Shown: piece after piece, positions 32,866 to 41,636 of the stretch
Position numbering within the stretch: the stretch's first letter is position 1
Layout: each line of letters begins with the position of its first letter
Source: Kitasatospora papulosa
Lineage (GTDB): Bacteria > Actinomycetota > Actinomycetes > Streptomycetales > Streptomycetaceae
Length of the DNA: 64,000 nt
NCBI RefSeq assembly: GCF_000717245.1
Contig: NZ_JNYQ01000001.1
Location: 434,001 to 498,000 of the forward strand
Direction: 5' to 3'
The notes under the pieces: model-generated
Database searches by the model: none
Seen by the model: only the letters and a program-made list of their open reading frames with translations
Told to the model about the DNA's origin: nothing
Translations under genes and position numbers: made by a program

Positions 32866-33870
32866 TCAGACCTTGGTGCGCGAGGTGTTGTACAGCTTGG
32901 CGGCCAGGGCGGCCACCTCGTCCTGCGTCATGGACTTGTTGGTCATCGCCGCGCCGATGTCGACGCCCACGACCGCCGCGACGGTGCTGTAGTCGGCCCA
33001 GATGCAGACAGGCATCAGCATCTCCTTGGGGCCTCCCGCCGCCGTGCCGTCGGCCTCGTCGTTGACCACCTTCATCTGCTGGCACTTCATGAGCGCGCCC
33101 TCGAAGCCCTCGGGCGTGACGCTCTCGGGGCTGCCGACCAGAGTGGCCTTGCCGTCGCTCTCGCTCTGGGCCATTCCGATCTTGGCCTGCGTGAACATGC
33201 CGTCCAGGGCCTTCGCCGGGTCGGAGACCTCGCCCCAGTTGCCGAAGAGCATCAGCATCTTGGTCGTGAGGGGGTTCTTCTCGAGGTCGCCGCTCTGGTA
33301 CCGCGCCTGGGCCTTGTGGGCGTCCTTGATGCCCAGGGCCTCGGCCTCGGACTTCTCCTTGCTCGACATCGTGTCCGACGACGAGCCGCTGTCGCCCTTC
33401 TTGTAGTCGCCCACCGAAGCGGCCGGCGTGATCTTGTAGCCCTTGGTCGAGTCGGCCACGTCACCGTTGCCGCCGCCCGAGGTGAGGAAGTACACCCCAC
33501 CCGCGACCACGGCCAGCGCCACCACGGCGGCGCCGATGATCAGGCCGGTCTTCTTCTTCGGGGCGCCCGGCTGCGGCGGCATGCCGGGGTACGCCTGCTG
33601 GCCGCCGTACGGCGGGGTGGGCGGCTGCTGGCCGTAGGGGCCGGGCTGCTGGCCCTGCGGGTAGCCGTAGCCCGGCTGCGGGGGCTGCTGCTGCGGCGGG
33701 ACGCCCTGGGGGGCCTGCTGCGGGTAGCCGTAGCCGGGCTGGCCGCCCTGCGGCGGCTGCTGGCCGTACGGGTTGGGCTGCTGGCCGTACGGACCCGGCT
33801 GCTGGCCGTACGGTCCGGGCTGGCCCTGCGGCGGCTGGCCGCCGTACGGGCCCGGCTGGTTGTAGCTCAT
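32866..33870 (-). CDS. Membrane-anchored protein with Pro/Gly/Gln/Tyr-rich cytoplasmic repeats
   Basis: This 334-aa protein has three parts. Residues 1-100 are low-complexity repeats of the form PYGQQP/PGYGYPQ, predicted disordered and cytoplasmic. One transmembrane helix follows after KKK (TGLIIGAAVVALAVVAGGVYFLT, about 108-130). The outer ~200-residue domain is rich in Lys, Asp and Ser, with two cysteines (ALMKCQQM, MLMPVCIW) that could form a disulfide. Many actinobacterial proteins of this shape exist; function unknown. ATG 33870 has GGAGGGG upstream. It is divergent from valS, 136 bp between. Confidence 0.82.
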   Translation of the reverse strand: MSYNQPGPYGGQPPQGQPGPYGQQPGPYGQQPNPYGQQPPQGGQPGYGYPQQAPQGVPPQQQPPQPGYGYPQGQQPGPYGQQPPTPPYGGQQAYPGMPPQPGAPKKKTGLIIGAAVVALAVVAGGVYFLTSGGGNGDVADSTKGYKITPAASVGDYKKGDSGSSSDTMSSKEKSEAEALGIKDAHKAQARYQSGDLEKNPLTTKMLMLFGNWGEVSDPAKALDGMFTQAKIGMAQSESDGKATLVGSPESVTPEGFEGALMKCQQMKVVNDEADGTAAGGPKEMLMPVCIWADYSTVAAVVGVDIGAAMTNKSMTQDEVAALAAKLYNTSRTKV

Positions 33871-33993
33871 GGTGCTGTCCCCTCCGAATGCTTATGCGTT
33901 CCGGACATCCTGACGGAAGCCGCGTCCACTCAGGTCACCCAGGTACACACCGTTACTCAACAAACCGGTTTCAGTGCACGACTGTGACGCCCC

Positions 33994-33999
33994 TAAACT
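33994..33999 (+). promoter_or_regulatory. -10 element for a leaderless valS transcript
   Basis: TAAACT ends 7 nt before GTG 34007, placing transcription start at the start codon. No Shine-Dalgarno sequence exists in the gap (GTCTGGC). This fits leaderless initiation. Confidence 0.62.
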
Positions 34000-34006
34000 G
34001 TCTGGC

Positions 34007-36628
34007 GTGACCGAGAACGCAGCGCAGCAGCCAGCCAGCATCCCCGAACTGCCGACCCAGTACGCGCCGGCCGACGTAGAGGGGAAGCTGTACGAGCGCT
34101 GGGTGGAGCGCGGTTACTTCACGGCGGACCCGGAGAGCGAGAAGCCTCCGTACACGATCGTCATCCCGCCGCCCAACGTCACGGGCTCCCTGCACCTCGG
34201 CCACGCGTTCCAGCACACGCTGATGGACGCCCTCACCCGCCGGAAGCGGATGCAGGGCTACGAGGCGCTGTGGCTGCCGGGCATGGACCACGCCGGCATC
34301 GCCACCCAGAACAAGGTCGAGCAGCAGCTCGGCGAGGAGGGCAAGTCCCGCCACGACCTGGGGCGCGAGGCGTTCGTCGAACGCGTCTGGCAGTGGAAGG
34401 AAGAGTACGGCGGCAAGATCCTCGGCCAGATGCGCCGCCTCGGCGACGGCGTCGACTGGTCCCGTGAGCGCTTCACCATGGACGAGGGCCTCTCCGCCGC
34501 CGTCCAGACCGTCTTCAAGAAGATGTACGACGACGAGCTGATCTACCGCGCCGAGCGCATCATCAACTGGTGCCCGCGCTGTCTGACGGCCATCTCGGAC
34601 ATCGAGGTCGACTACCAGGACGACGACGGTGAGCTCGTCTCCATCACGTACGGCGAGGGTGAGGAGACCCTGGTCGTCGCCACGACCCGCGCCGAGACGA
34701 TGCTCGGTGACACCGCGGTCGCCGTCCACCCGGACGACGCGCGCTACACGCACCTCATCGGCAAGCGGATCAAGCTGCCGCTGACCGACCGCACGATCCC
34801 GGTCGTCGCCGACCACCACGTCGACCCGGAGTTCGGCACCGGCGCCGTCAAGGTGACCCCGGCGCACGACCCGAACGACTTCGCGATCGGCCAGCGCCAC
34901 GGCCTGGAGTCGATGAACGTCATGGACGAGCGGGGCGTCATCACCGTCGCCGGCCCGTTCGAGGGCCTCGACCGCTTCGAGGCCCGGTCCGCCATCGTCG
35001 GCGCGCTGCGCGGACAGGGCCGGATCGTCGCCGAGAAGCGGCCCTACGTCCACTCCGTCGGCCACTGCTCCCGCTGCCGTACGACGGTCGAGCCCCGCCT
35101 CTCCCTCCAGTGGTGGGTCAAGGTCGAGACGCTCGCCAAGGCCGCCGGTGACGCGGTCCGTGACGGCCGGGTCGCGATCCACCCGAAGGAGATGGAGAAG
35201 CGGTACTTCGACTGGGTCGACAACCTCAACGACTGGTGCATCTCGCGTCAGCTCTGGTGGGGCCACCGCATCCCCGTCTGGTACGGCCCCGCGGGCGAGG
35301 TCGTCTGCGTCGGCCCCGACGAGCAGCCGCCCACCGGCGAGGGCTGGACCCAGGACAACGACGTCCTGGACACCTGGTTCTCGTCCGGCCTGTGGCCGTT
35401 CTCCACGCTCGGCTGGCCCGAGGAGACCCCGGACCTCAAGAAGTTCTATCCGACCGACGTCCTCCTCACCGGCCACGACATCATCTTCTTCTGGGTCGCC
35501 CGGATGATGATGTTCGGCCTGTACGTCATGGACGGTGAGGCCCCGTTCAAGACGATCGCGCTCACCGGCCTGGTCCGTGACGAGCGCGGCAAGAAGATGT
35601 CGAAGTCCTTCGGCAACGTCGTCGACCCGCTGGACTGGATGGACACGTACGGCTCCGACGCCGTCCGCTTCACCCTGGCCAAGGGCGCCAACCCCGGTAC
35701 GGACGTCCCGATCGGCGAGGACTGGGTCCAGGCATCCCGCAACTTCGCCAACAAGATCTGGAACGCGACCCGTTTCGCGATGATGAACGGCGCGACGGTG
35801 GAGGGGGAGCTCCCGCCCGTCGAGCAGCTCTCGGCCACCGACCGCTGGATCCTGTCCCGGCTGAACAAGACGGTCGCCGACGCCGACGCGTTCTACGAGG
35901 ACTTCCAGTTCGCCAAGCTCAGCGACGCCCTCTACCACTTCGCGTGGGACGAGGTCTTCGACTGGTACGTCGAGCTGTCGAAGACCACGTTCTTCGCCGG
36001 CGGCGAGCAGGCCAAGGTCTCCGCGAGGGTCCTCGGCGAGGTCCTGGACGTCACGCTGCGGCTGCTGCACCCGATCGTCCCCTTCGTCACCGAGCAGCTC
36101 TGGACGACGCTCACCGGCCAGGAGTCCGTCGTCGTCGCCGACTGGCCCCAGGACAGCGGCTTCCGCGACGCGGCGGCCGAGAAGGAGATCGAGCTCGTCC
36201 AGCAGGTCGTCACCGAGGTCCGCCGCTTCCGTTCCGACCAGGGCCTCCAGCCCGGCCAGAAGGTCCCGGCCGAGCTGACCGTCACCGGGACGGTGCTCGC
36301 CCCGCACGAGGCGGCCATCCGTCAGCTGCTGCGCCTGCAGCCGGCCGGCGACGGCTTCCACGCCACGGCCACGCTGCCGGTCGCGGGTGCCACGGTCGCC
36401 CTCGACCTCTCCGGCACCATCGACGTCGAGGCGGAGCGCAAGCGCCTGACGAAGGACCTGGGTGCCGCCGAGAAGGAGAAGGCCCAGGCCAACGGGAAGC
36501 TCGGCAACGAGGCCTTCCTGGCGAAGGCCCCGGACAACGTGGTCGACAAGATCCGTGGCCGGCTCGCCAAGGCGGACGCCGACATCGAGCGGATCAGCGC
36601 CCAGCTGGCGAATCTGCCGAAGGGCTGA
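34007..36628 (+). CDS. valS: Valyl-tRNA synthetase
   Basis: This 873-aa class I synthetase charges tRNA-Val. HIGH appears as HLGH at residues 63-66, KMSKS at 530-534 (KKMSKSFGNVVDPL), the editing CP1 domain lies between (e.g. TTRAETMLGDTAVAVHP, GTGAVKVTPAHDPND), and the C-terminal coiled-coil arm (VEAERKRLTKDLGAAEKEK...) is characteristic of ValS. Length is usual. GTG 34007 keeps the N-terminus MTENAAQQP; an in-frame ATG at 33974 would sit before the -10 element and is rejected. It is followed by a terminator, so folC has its own promoter. Confidence 0.98.
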   Translation: MTENAAQQPASIPELPTQYAPADVEGKLYERWVERGYFTADPESEKPPYTIVIPPPNVTGSLHLGHAFQHTLMDALTRRKRMQGYEALWLPGMDHAGIATQNKVEQQLGEEGKSRHDLGREAFVERVWQWKEEYGGKILGQMRRLGDGVDWSRERFTMDEGLSAAVQTVFKKMYDDELIYRAERIINWCPRCLTAISDIEVDYQDDDGELVSITYGEGEETLVVATTRAETMLGDTAVAVHPDDARYTHLIGKRIKLPLTDRTIPVVADHHVDPEFGTGAVKVTPAHDPNDFAIGQRHGLESMNVMDERGVITVAGPFEGLDRFEARSAIVGALRGQGRIVAEKRPYVHSVGHCSRCRTTVEPRLSLQWWVKVETLAKAAGDAVRDGRVAIHPKEMEKRYFDWVDNLNDWCISRQLWWGHRIPVWYGPAGEVVCVGPDEQPPTGEGWTQDNDVLDTWFSSGLWPFSTLGWPEETPDLKKFYPTDVLLTGHDIIFFWVARMMMFGLYVMDGEAPFKTIALTGLVRDERGKKMSKSFGNVVDPLDWMDTYGSDAVRFTLAKGANPGTDVPIGEDWVQASRNFANKIWNATRFAMMNGATVEGELPPVEQLSATDRWILSRLNKTVADADAFYEDFQFAKLSDALYHFAWDEVFDWYVELSKTTFFAGGEQAKVSARVLGEVLDVTLRLLHPIVPFVTEQLWTTLTGQESVVVADWPQDSGFRDAAAEKEIELVQQVVTEVRRFRSDQGLQPGQKVPAELTVTGTVLAPHEAAIRQLLRLQPAGDGFHATATLPVAGATVALDLSGTIDVEAERKRLTKDLGAAEKEKAQANGKLGNEAFLAKAPDNVVDKIRGRLAKADADIERISAQLANLPKG

Positions 36629-36639
36629 TGACCTGAGTG

Positions 36640-36683
36640 CGGAGCCCCCGCGCCCCCGACCGACCGGGAGCGCGGGGGCTCCG
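36640..36683 (+). terminator. valS terminator
   Basis: A 14-bp perfect stem (CGGAGCCCCCGCGC at 36640-36653 with GCGCGGGGGCTCCG at 36670-36683) and a 16-nt loop, 12 nt after the valS stop. Confidence 0.78.
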
Positions 36684-36738
36684 CCGTGTCCGGGGGAGCG
36701 CGGCGCCGGGCGCTGCGCGCGATGTCCGCGGCCATCCG

Positions 36739-36744
36739 TAGACT
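36739..36744 (+). promoter_or_regulatory. -10 element for a leaderless folC transcript
   Basis: TAGACT ends 6 nt before GTG 36751. As in valS there is no ribosome binding site, so folC is probably read from a leaderless mRNA. Confidence 0.62.
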
Positions 36745-36750
36745 GGCCCT

Positions 36751-38274
36751 GTGAGTGAGCCCCGCCCTTCAGACCGGCACGACGCGTCCGATCCCGACGA
36801 CACCTTCGCGGAGATCGTCGACGAGGAGACCCAGCGCGATCCCGACCTGGCGGTGATCGAGGCCGGGAGCCGCACGCTGCGCACCCAGTCGGGCCCGCCG
36901 CAGGGCGAGGCGGTTCCCGACCGTCCCGCCGACCCCGAGACCGACCGCGCGCTGCGCGAGGTGGAGCAGGAGCTCGCGGGCCGCTGGGGCGAGACCAAGC
37001 TCGAACCGTCCGTGACCCGTATCGCGGCTCTGATGGACGTGCTGGGCGAGCCCCAGCGCGCCTACCCGTCGATCCACATCACGGGGACGAACGGCAAGAC
37101 CAGCACGGCGCGCATGATCGAGGCCCTGCTGAACGCCCTCGACCTGCGCACCGGCCGCTACACCTCCCCGCACGTCCAGTCGATCACCGAGCGGATCAGC
37201 CTGGACGGCGCCCCGATCGACGCCGAGCGCTTCATCGAGACCTACAACGACGTCAAGCCGTACGTCGAGATGGTCGACGTCCAGCAGCCCTACCGCCTCT
37301 CGTTCTTCGAGGTGCTGACCGGCATGGCGTACGCGGCCTTCGCGGACGCGCCGGTCGACGTCGCGGTCGTCGAGGTCGGCATGGGAGGCACCTGGGACGC
37401 GACGAACGTCATCGACGCCTCGGTCGCCGTCGTCACCCCCATCTCCCTGGACCACACCGACCGCCTCGGCTCCACGCCCGCCGAGATCGCCGGCGAGAAG
37501 TCCGGCATCGTCAAGCAGGACGCAACGGTGATCCTGGCGCAGCAGCCGGTCGACGCCGCGCAGGTCATGCTGAAGAAGGCCGTCGAGGTGGACGCCACGG
37601 TGGCCCGCGAGGGCATGGAGTTCGGCATCGTCTCCCGCGAGATCGCGGTCGGCGGCCAGCTGCTGACCCTGCGGGGCCTGGGCGGCGAGTACGACAACAT
37701 CTTCCTGCCGCTCTACGGGGCGCACCAGGCGCACAACGCCGTGGTGGCGCTCGCCGCCGTCGAGGCGTTCTTCGGCATCGGCGCGGAGCAGGCCCGCAGT
37801 CTCGACGTGGAGGCGGTCCGCAAGGCCTTCCTGTCCGTCCTCTCGCCGGGCCGCCTGGAAGTCGTCAGGTCCAGCCCGACCGTCGTCCTGGACGCGGCGC
37901 ACAACCCGGCCGGCGCACTCGCCGCCTCCGAGGGGATCTCCGAGGCGTTCAGCTTCTCCCGGCTGATCGGGGTCGTCGGCACGAGCGGCGACAAGGACGT
38001 CCGGGGGCTCCTCGAAGCCTTCGAGCCGATCTTCGCCGAGATCGTCGTCACCCAGAACTCCAGCCCGCGCGCCATGGACGCGGACGAGCTCGCCGCCGTC
38101 GCCGTCGAGGTCTTCGGCAACGAGCGCGTCCAGGTCGAGCCACGCCTGGACGACGCCCTGGAGGCGGCGATCACCCTCGCCGAGGAAGAGGCCGAGTACG
38201 CGGGCGCCGGGGTCCTGGTGACCGGATCCGTGATCACGGTCGGCGAGGCCCGGCTGCTTCTGGGAAGGCGCTGA
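36751..38274 (+). CDS. folC: Folylpolyglutamate synthase / dihydrofolate synthase
   Basis: This 507-aa Mur-ligase-fold enzyme adds glutamates to folates and joins dihydropteroate with glutamate. The P-loop GTNGKTS is at 112-118; RYTSPHVQSITERI and VVEVGMGGTWDATNV are the standard FolC motifs; the C-terminal domain has DAAHNPAGALA. Unlike E. coli FolC it carries an N-terminal extension of ~75 acidic, disordered residues (DDTFAEIVDEETQRDPDL...), common in actinobacteria. GTG 36751. The next gene starts 4 nt past the stop. Confidence 0.96.
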   Translation: MSEPRPSDRHDASDPDDTFAEIVDEETQRDPDLAVIEAGSRTLRTQSGPPQGEAVPDRPADPETDRALREVEQELAGRWGETKLEPSVTRIAALMDVLGEPQRAYPSIHITGTNGKTSTARMIEALLNALDLRTGRYTSPHVQSITERISLDGAPIDAERFIETYNDVKPYVEMVDVQQPYRLSFFEVLTGMAYAAFADAPVDVAVVEVGMGGTWDATNVIDASVAVVTPISLDHTDRLGSTPAEIAGEKSGIVKQDATVILAQQPVDAAQVMLKKAVEVDATVAREGMEFGIVSREIAVGGQLLTLRGLGGEYDNIFLPLYGAHQAHNAVVALAAVEAFFGIGAEQARSLDVEAVRKAFLSVLSPGRLEVVRSSPTVVLDAAHNPAGALAASEGISEAFSFSRLIGVVGTSGDKDVRGLLEAFEPIFAEIVVTQNSSPRAMDADELAAVAVEVFGNERVQVEPRLDDALEAAITLAEEEAEYAGAGVLVTGSVITVGEARLLLGRR

Positions 38275-38278
38275 CCCT

Positions 38279-38647
38279 GTGCGTACGCTCTGTGCTTCGA
38301 CGCTGATCGGTGAATTCTTCGTGATCGGCTTCGCCGGGCTCGTGGCGATGAAGTCCGACGACCTGTCCATGGCCACGGTCTGGACGGTCTGCGGCATCGG
38401 CATGCTGCTCTCCGTCCTGCTCTGCGGTGTGATCACCCGCCCCGGCGGCGTCCAGCTCGGCTGGGGTCTCCAGATCCTGCTCGTGCTCAGCGGCTTCTTC
38501 GTCCCGATGATGTTCATCCTCGGTGTCATCTTCGCCGCCCTGTGGTGGGCCTCGGTGCACTACGGCCGCAGGATCGACGAGGCCAAGGCTCGGTGGGCGG
38601 CCCAGGCCGAGGCCCAGGAGAGCGCGGAGGCTCCGGCCCAAGGATGA
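38279..38647 (+). CDS. Small membrane protein, DUF4233 family
   Basis: This 122-aa protein has three or four hydrophobic helices (LIGEFFVIGFAGLVAM, VWTVCGIGMLLSVLLCGVI, GLQILLVLSGFFVPMMFILGVIFAALWW) and a short charged C-tail. It matches the actinobacterial DUF4233 family found directly after folC; its function is unknown to me. The start GTG 38279 is 4 nt after the folC stop and has GGAAGG inside the folC end, so the two are translationally linked. Confidence 0.83.
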   Translation: MRTLCASTLIGEFFVIGFAGLVAMKSDDLSMATVWTVCGIGMLLSVLLCGVITRPGGVQLGWGLQILLVLSGFFVPMMFILGVIFAALWWASVHYGRRIDEAKARWAAQAEAQESAEAPAQG

Positions 38648-38687
38648 CGCAGCGTGAGCCCGGTCGTAGCCCGGCCGGCGTACCCCT

Positions 38688-38693
38688 GTAATC
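38688..38693 (+). promoter_or_regulatory. -10 element of ndk
   Basis: TAATCT at about 38688-38693 lies 41 bp before the ndk ATG, with a normal leader carrying AAGGAG (38721-38726). ndk is thus leadered, unlike valS and folC. Confidence 0.5.
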
Positions 38694-38733
38694 TCGCCCT
38701 CACCCGCACCCGAAAGTCTCCAAGGAGCCGCAC

Positions 38734-39147
38734 ATGACTCAGCGCACCCTCGTCCTTCTCAAGCCCGACGCCGTCCGGCGTGGGCTGATCGGCGAGATCG
38801 TCGGCCGCATCGAACGCAAGGCGGGCTGGACGATCACCGCGCTGGAGCTGCGCACGCTCGACCAGGAGACGCTGGAGCAGCACTACGGTGAGCACAAGGG
38901 CCGCCCGTTCTACGAGCCGCTCGTCGAGTTCATGGCGTCCGGCCCCGTCGTCGCTCTGGTGGCCGAAGGCGAGCGGGTGATCGAGGGTGTCCGCGCGCTG
39001 GCCGGTCCCACCGACCCGATCGCCGCCGCGCCCGGCTCGATCCGTGGTGACTTCGGCACGATCACCCGGGAGAACCTCATCCACGCCTCGGACTCCGAGG
39101 AGTCCGCAGAGCGAGAACTCAAGCTGTTCTTTCCCGGACTTTCCTGA
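38734..39147 (+). CDS. ndk: Nucleoside diphosphate kinase
   Basis: This 137-aa enzyme balances NTP pools by transferring phosphate through a His. The active-site His117 sits in ENLIHASDS, a permitted variant of the NDPK signature (usually HGSDS). TLVLLKPDAVRRGLIGEI and RPFYEPLVEFMASGP are typical. ATG 38734 has AAGGAG 7 nt upstream. A terminator with a GTAA tetraloop follows before mreB. Confidence 0.97.
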   Translation: MTQRTLVLLKPDAVRRGLIGEIVGRIERKAGWTITALELRTLDQETLEQHYGEHKGRPFYEPLVEFMASGPVVALVAEGERVIEGVRALAGPTDPIAAAPGSIRGDFGTITRENLIHASDSEESAERELKLFFPGLS

Positions 39148-39179
39148 CTTCGGCTCCGCCAATCAGCGCTCATGACCTG

Positions 39180-39205
39180 GGGCGACCGAAGTAATTCGGT
39201 CGCCC
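39180..39205 (+). terminator. ndk terminator
   Basis: 11-bp perfect stem GGGCGACCGAA/TTCGGTCGCCC (39180-39190, 39195-39205) closed by a GTAA (GNRA) tetraloop, 32 nt after the ndk stop. Confidence 0.75.
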
Positions 39206-39329
39206 TTCGGCATAGGGTCAGGTCTCGCGGGAACGCATCCCTCCGACGTAACGTCACCATGGGTGGAACGGGCAGCCGTTCCGCCCGCCACGGCGAAGGA
39301 CCCTCGCGCTGTGTCCGTGCATACGGCAC

Positions 39330-39346
39330 TACGATGGAAGCTTCCA
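39330..39346 (+). promoter_or_regulatory. mreB promoter element with overlapping palindrome
   Basis: TACGAT (39330-39335) is a -10-like hexamer and overlaps the perfect 12-bp palindrome TGGAAGCTTCCA (39335-39346), which would cover the transcription start. The palindrome could be an operator. About 94 bp of leader precede ATG 39440. mreB of Streptomyces is developmentally controlled, so such a site is plausible. Confidence 0.45.
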
Positions 39347-39439
39347 CGCCCGCAGCGCCAACCTCGCCTACCTGGAACAAGCCATTCTTCGCTTCTTGGG
39401 AAGGCCCGACGCATCCTCATGGGGAACAAGGGGAACTCA

Positions 39440-40459
39440 ATGTCGTTCATCGGCCGTGACATGGCTATCGACCTCGGGACTGCCAACACGCTGGTGTACG
39501 TCAGGGGGCGCGGCATCGTTCTGAACGAGCCGTCCGTCGTGGCCATCAACACCAACACCGGCGGAATCCTGGCGGTCGGCTCCGAGGCCAAGAAGATGAT
39601 CGGCCGCACGCCGGGCAACATCGTTGCCGTGCGGCCCCTGAAGGACGGCGTGATCGCCGACTTCGAGATCACGGAGCGCATGCTCCGCTACTTCATCCTC
39701 AAGATCCACAAGCGCCGCTACCTGGCCCGCCCGCGAGTCGTCGTCTGTGTGCCCTCCGGCATCACAGGGGTCGAGCGACGCGCCGTCATCGAGGCGTCGA
39801 CGCAGGCGGGTGCGCGGCAGGTGCACATCATCGAGGAGCCCATGGCCGCGGCCATCGGCTCGGGTCTGCCCGTCCACGAGGCCACCGGCAACATGGTCGT
39901 CGACATCGGTGGCGGCACCACCGAGGTCGCCGTGATCTCGCTCGGCGGAATCGTCACTGCCCAGTCGATCCGGGTCGCCGGTGACGAACTGGACAACGCG
40001 ATCATCCAGCACGTCAAGAAGGAGTACTCCCTCCTCCTCGGTGAGCGCACCGCCGAACAGATCAAGATCACGATCGGCTCGGCGTTCGAGATGGAGAAGG
40101 ACGAGCACACCGAGATCCGTGGCCGCGACCTCGTCTCGGGCCTGCCCAAGACCGTCGTCATCTCCGCCACCGAGGTCCGCAAGGCCATCGAGGAGCCGGT
40201 CAACGCGATCGTCGACGCCGTGAAGACGACGCTCGACAAGTGCCCGCCGGAGCTCTCGGGCGACGTGATGGACCGCGGCATCGTCCTCACCGGCGGCGGC
40301 GCGCTCCTGCGCGGACTCGACGAGCGGCTGCGCCACGAGACGGGCATGCCGATCCACATCGCCGAGGACCCGCTCGACTCGGTGGCCCTCGGATCCGGGA
40401 AGTGCGTCGAGGAGTTCGAGGCGCTCCAGCAGGTGCTGGACGCCCAGCCCCGGCGGTAG
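39440..40459 (+). CDS. mreB: Rod-shape/spore-wall determining actin homologue MreB
   Basis: This 339-aa bacterial actin has the five actin-fold nucleotide motifs: DLGTANTLVYV (phosphate 1), PSGITGVERRAV, DIGGGTTEVAVISLGG (phosphate 2), GDELDNAI and LTGGGALLRGLDERL (adenosine). ATG 39440 (MSFIGRDMAIDLG) has AAGGGGAA 4-7 nt upstream; ATG 39419 would add seven residues (MGNKGNS). In Streptomyces, MreB is not needed for tip growth but directs spore-wall assembly. It heads the mreB-mreC-mreD-mrdA-rodA cluster. Confidence 0.98.
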   Translation: MSFIGRDMAIDLGTANTLVYVRGRGIVLNEPSVVAINTNTGGILAVGSEAKKMIGRTPGNIVAVRPLKDGVIADFEITERMLRYFILKIHKRRYLARPRVVVCVPSGITGVERRAVIEASTQAGARQVHIIEEPMAAAIGSGLPVHEATGNMVVDIGGGTTEVAVISLGGIVTAQSIRVAGDELDNAIIQHVKKEYSLLLGERTAEQIKITIGSAFEMEKDEHTEIRGRDLVSGLPKTVVISATEVRKAIEEPVNAIVDAVKTTLDKCPPELSGDVMDRGIVLTGGGALLRGLDERLRHETGMPIHIAEDPLDSVALGSGKCVEEFEALQQVLDAQPRR

Positions 40460-40467
40460 GCAGCGAC

Positions 40468-40506
40468 GTTCCGCCGTACGGGCACTGCCGTCCCGTACGG
40501 CGGAAC
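40468..40506 (+). terminator. Hairpin between mreB and mreC
   Basis: 15-bp perfect stem GTTCCGCCGTACGGG/CCCGTACGGCGGAAC (40468-40482, 40492-40506) with a 9-nt loop, 9 nt after the mreB stop. It should end most mreB transcripts, so mreCD and following genes would be expressed less or from another promoter. Confidence 0.75.
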
Positions 40507-40515
40507 ACCGCTATG

Positions 40516-40551
40516 ACAGGCACCAACATTTCGCATACAGGCACGAACATT
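40516..40551 (+). repeat. Short 21-bp tandem duplication before mreC
   Basis: Two copies, 21 bp apart, share ACAGGCAC-(C/G)-AACATT (14 of 15 bp). They lie between the hairpin and the mreC start and, if ATG 40513 were used, would encode TGTNISH-TGTNIPT. They may be a regulatory site duplicated upstream of mreC or a slipped-strand relic. Confidence 0.5.
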
Positions 40552-40578
40552 CCGACGAGGAAGGCACGGCCGCCGCAC

Positions 40579-41625
40579 GTGAGGGACACACGAGAGAGCC
40601 GGCTGCTCCTGGTGCTGCTGATCGCCATCGCATTCGCCCTGATCACGGTGGACATCCGCGGTGGCGAGGAGTCACCGGTGGACGGAGCCCGGCAGGCCGC
40701 GGCCACGGTCTTCGGACCGGTCGAGAACGGCGTGGCGGCGGCGGTGGACCCGGTGGGCAACGCCATCGGCGCCGTACGCGACTCCGGTGACCGGCACGAC
40801 CGGATCGCGGCCCTGGAGCACGAGAACGCCGCGCTGAAGACGAAGCTCGGCAGCGACGACCGCAACACCAGCAAGGTCCGCCAGCTCGACACCATGCTGA
40901 AGAGCGCCGGGGCCGGCCAGTACGGCATCAAGGCCGCCCAGGTCATCGCCATAGGAGCGGCCCAGGGCTTCTCCTGGACCGTCACCATCGACGCCGGGGC
41001 CCGTGACGGCCTCCAGCGCGACATGACCGTACTGAACGGCGAAGGGCTCGTCGGCCGGGTCACCACCGTCGGGCCGAACACCGCGACCGTCCTGCTGGCC
41101 AACGACCCCGACTTCACCGTGGGCACCCGGCTGGAGAAGACGGACGAGCTCGGCTTCGCCAAGGGGCAGGGGGCCCGGCCGCTCTCGGTCCAGTTCCTCA
41201 ACGGCAAGGCCGACGTGAAGAAGGGCGACCGGCTGGTCACCTTCGGGTCCAGCAAGGACAAGCCCTTCGTCCCGGGGGTCCCCGTCGGCGAGGTCGTCCG
41301 TGTCGACCCCTCGGGCGGCGACCTGACCCGGACGGTCTACGTCCGCCCGTTCGTCGGCTTCACCAAGCTCGACATCGTGGGCATCGTCGTCCAGGCGCCC
41401 CGCGAGAACCCCCGTGACATGGTCCTCCCCGTGCAGCCCAAGAAGCCGGAGAAGCCCAAGCCCACCCCGACGGTCACCGTCACCGCCCAGCCCAACGGCG
41501 ACCTCGTCGACAGCGACGGGAAGGTCGTCGGGAACATCAACGAGAAGCCCGGCTCCTCCGCCTCCCCGAACGCCTCCGGCGACGCCGACCCGGCCGCCGG
41601 TGACGCGGCGAACGAGCAGGAATAG
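40579..41625 (+). CDS. mreC: Cell-shape protein MreC
   Basis: A single-pass membrane protein linking MreB to the wall-synthesis enzymes. After VRDTRESR the transmembrane helix LLLVLLIAIAFALITVDI covers residues ~9-26, a coiled coil follows (DRIAALEHENAALKTKLG, ~75-92), and two beta-domains carry the MreC repeat (SWTVTIDAGARDGLQRDMTVLNGEGLVGRV). The last ~60 residues are a Pro/Lys/Ser-rich disordered tail. GTG 40579 gives 348 aa and the usual N-terminus; ATG 40513 would add 22 residues derived from a tandem repeat. GAGGAAGG lies 14 nt before the GTG. It overlaps a 12-nt gap to mreD. Confidence 0.93.
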   Translation: MRDTRESRLLLVLLIAIAFALITVDIRGGEESPVDGARQAAATVFGPVENGVAAAVDPVGNAIGAVRDSGDRHDRIAALEHENAALKTKLGSDDRNTSKVRQLDTMLKSAGAGQYGIKAAQVIAIGAAQGFSWTVTIDAGARDGLQRDMTVLNGEGLVGRVTTVGPNTATVLLANDPDFTVGTRLEKTDELGFAKGQGARPLSVQFLNGKADVKKGDRLVTFGSSKDKPFVPGVPVGEVVRVDPSGGDLTRTVYVRPFVGFTKLDIVGIVVQAPRENPRDMVLPVQPKKPEKPKPTPTVTVTAQPNGDLVDSDGKVVGNINEKPGSSASPNASGDADPAAGDAANEQE

Positions 41626-41636
41626 AGCTGATCCCC

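Noticed and set aside
33974..34007. valS start at ATG 33974
   Set aside because: It lies upstream of the -10-like TAAACT, so it would not be on the mRNA.
38734..39147. Ndk has HASDS rather than HGSDS
   Set aside because: Ala is allowed at that position in the known NDPK signature; His117 is intact.
40513..40579. mreC start at ATG 40513
   Set aside because: The extra 22 residues come from a tandem duplication and do not resemble MreC N-termini; kept as an alternative only.
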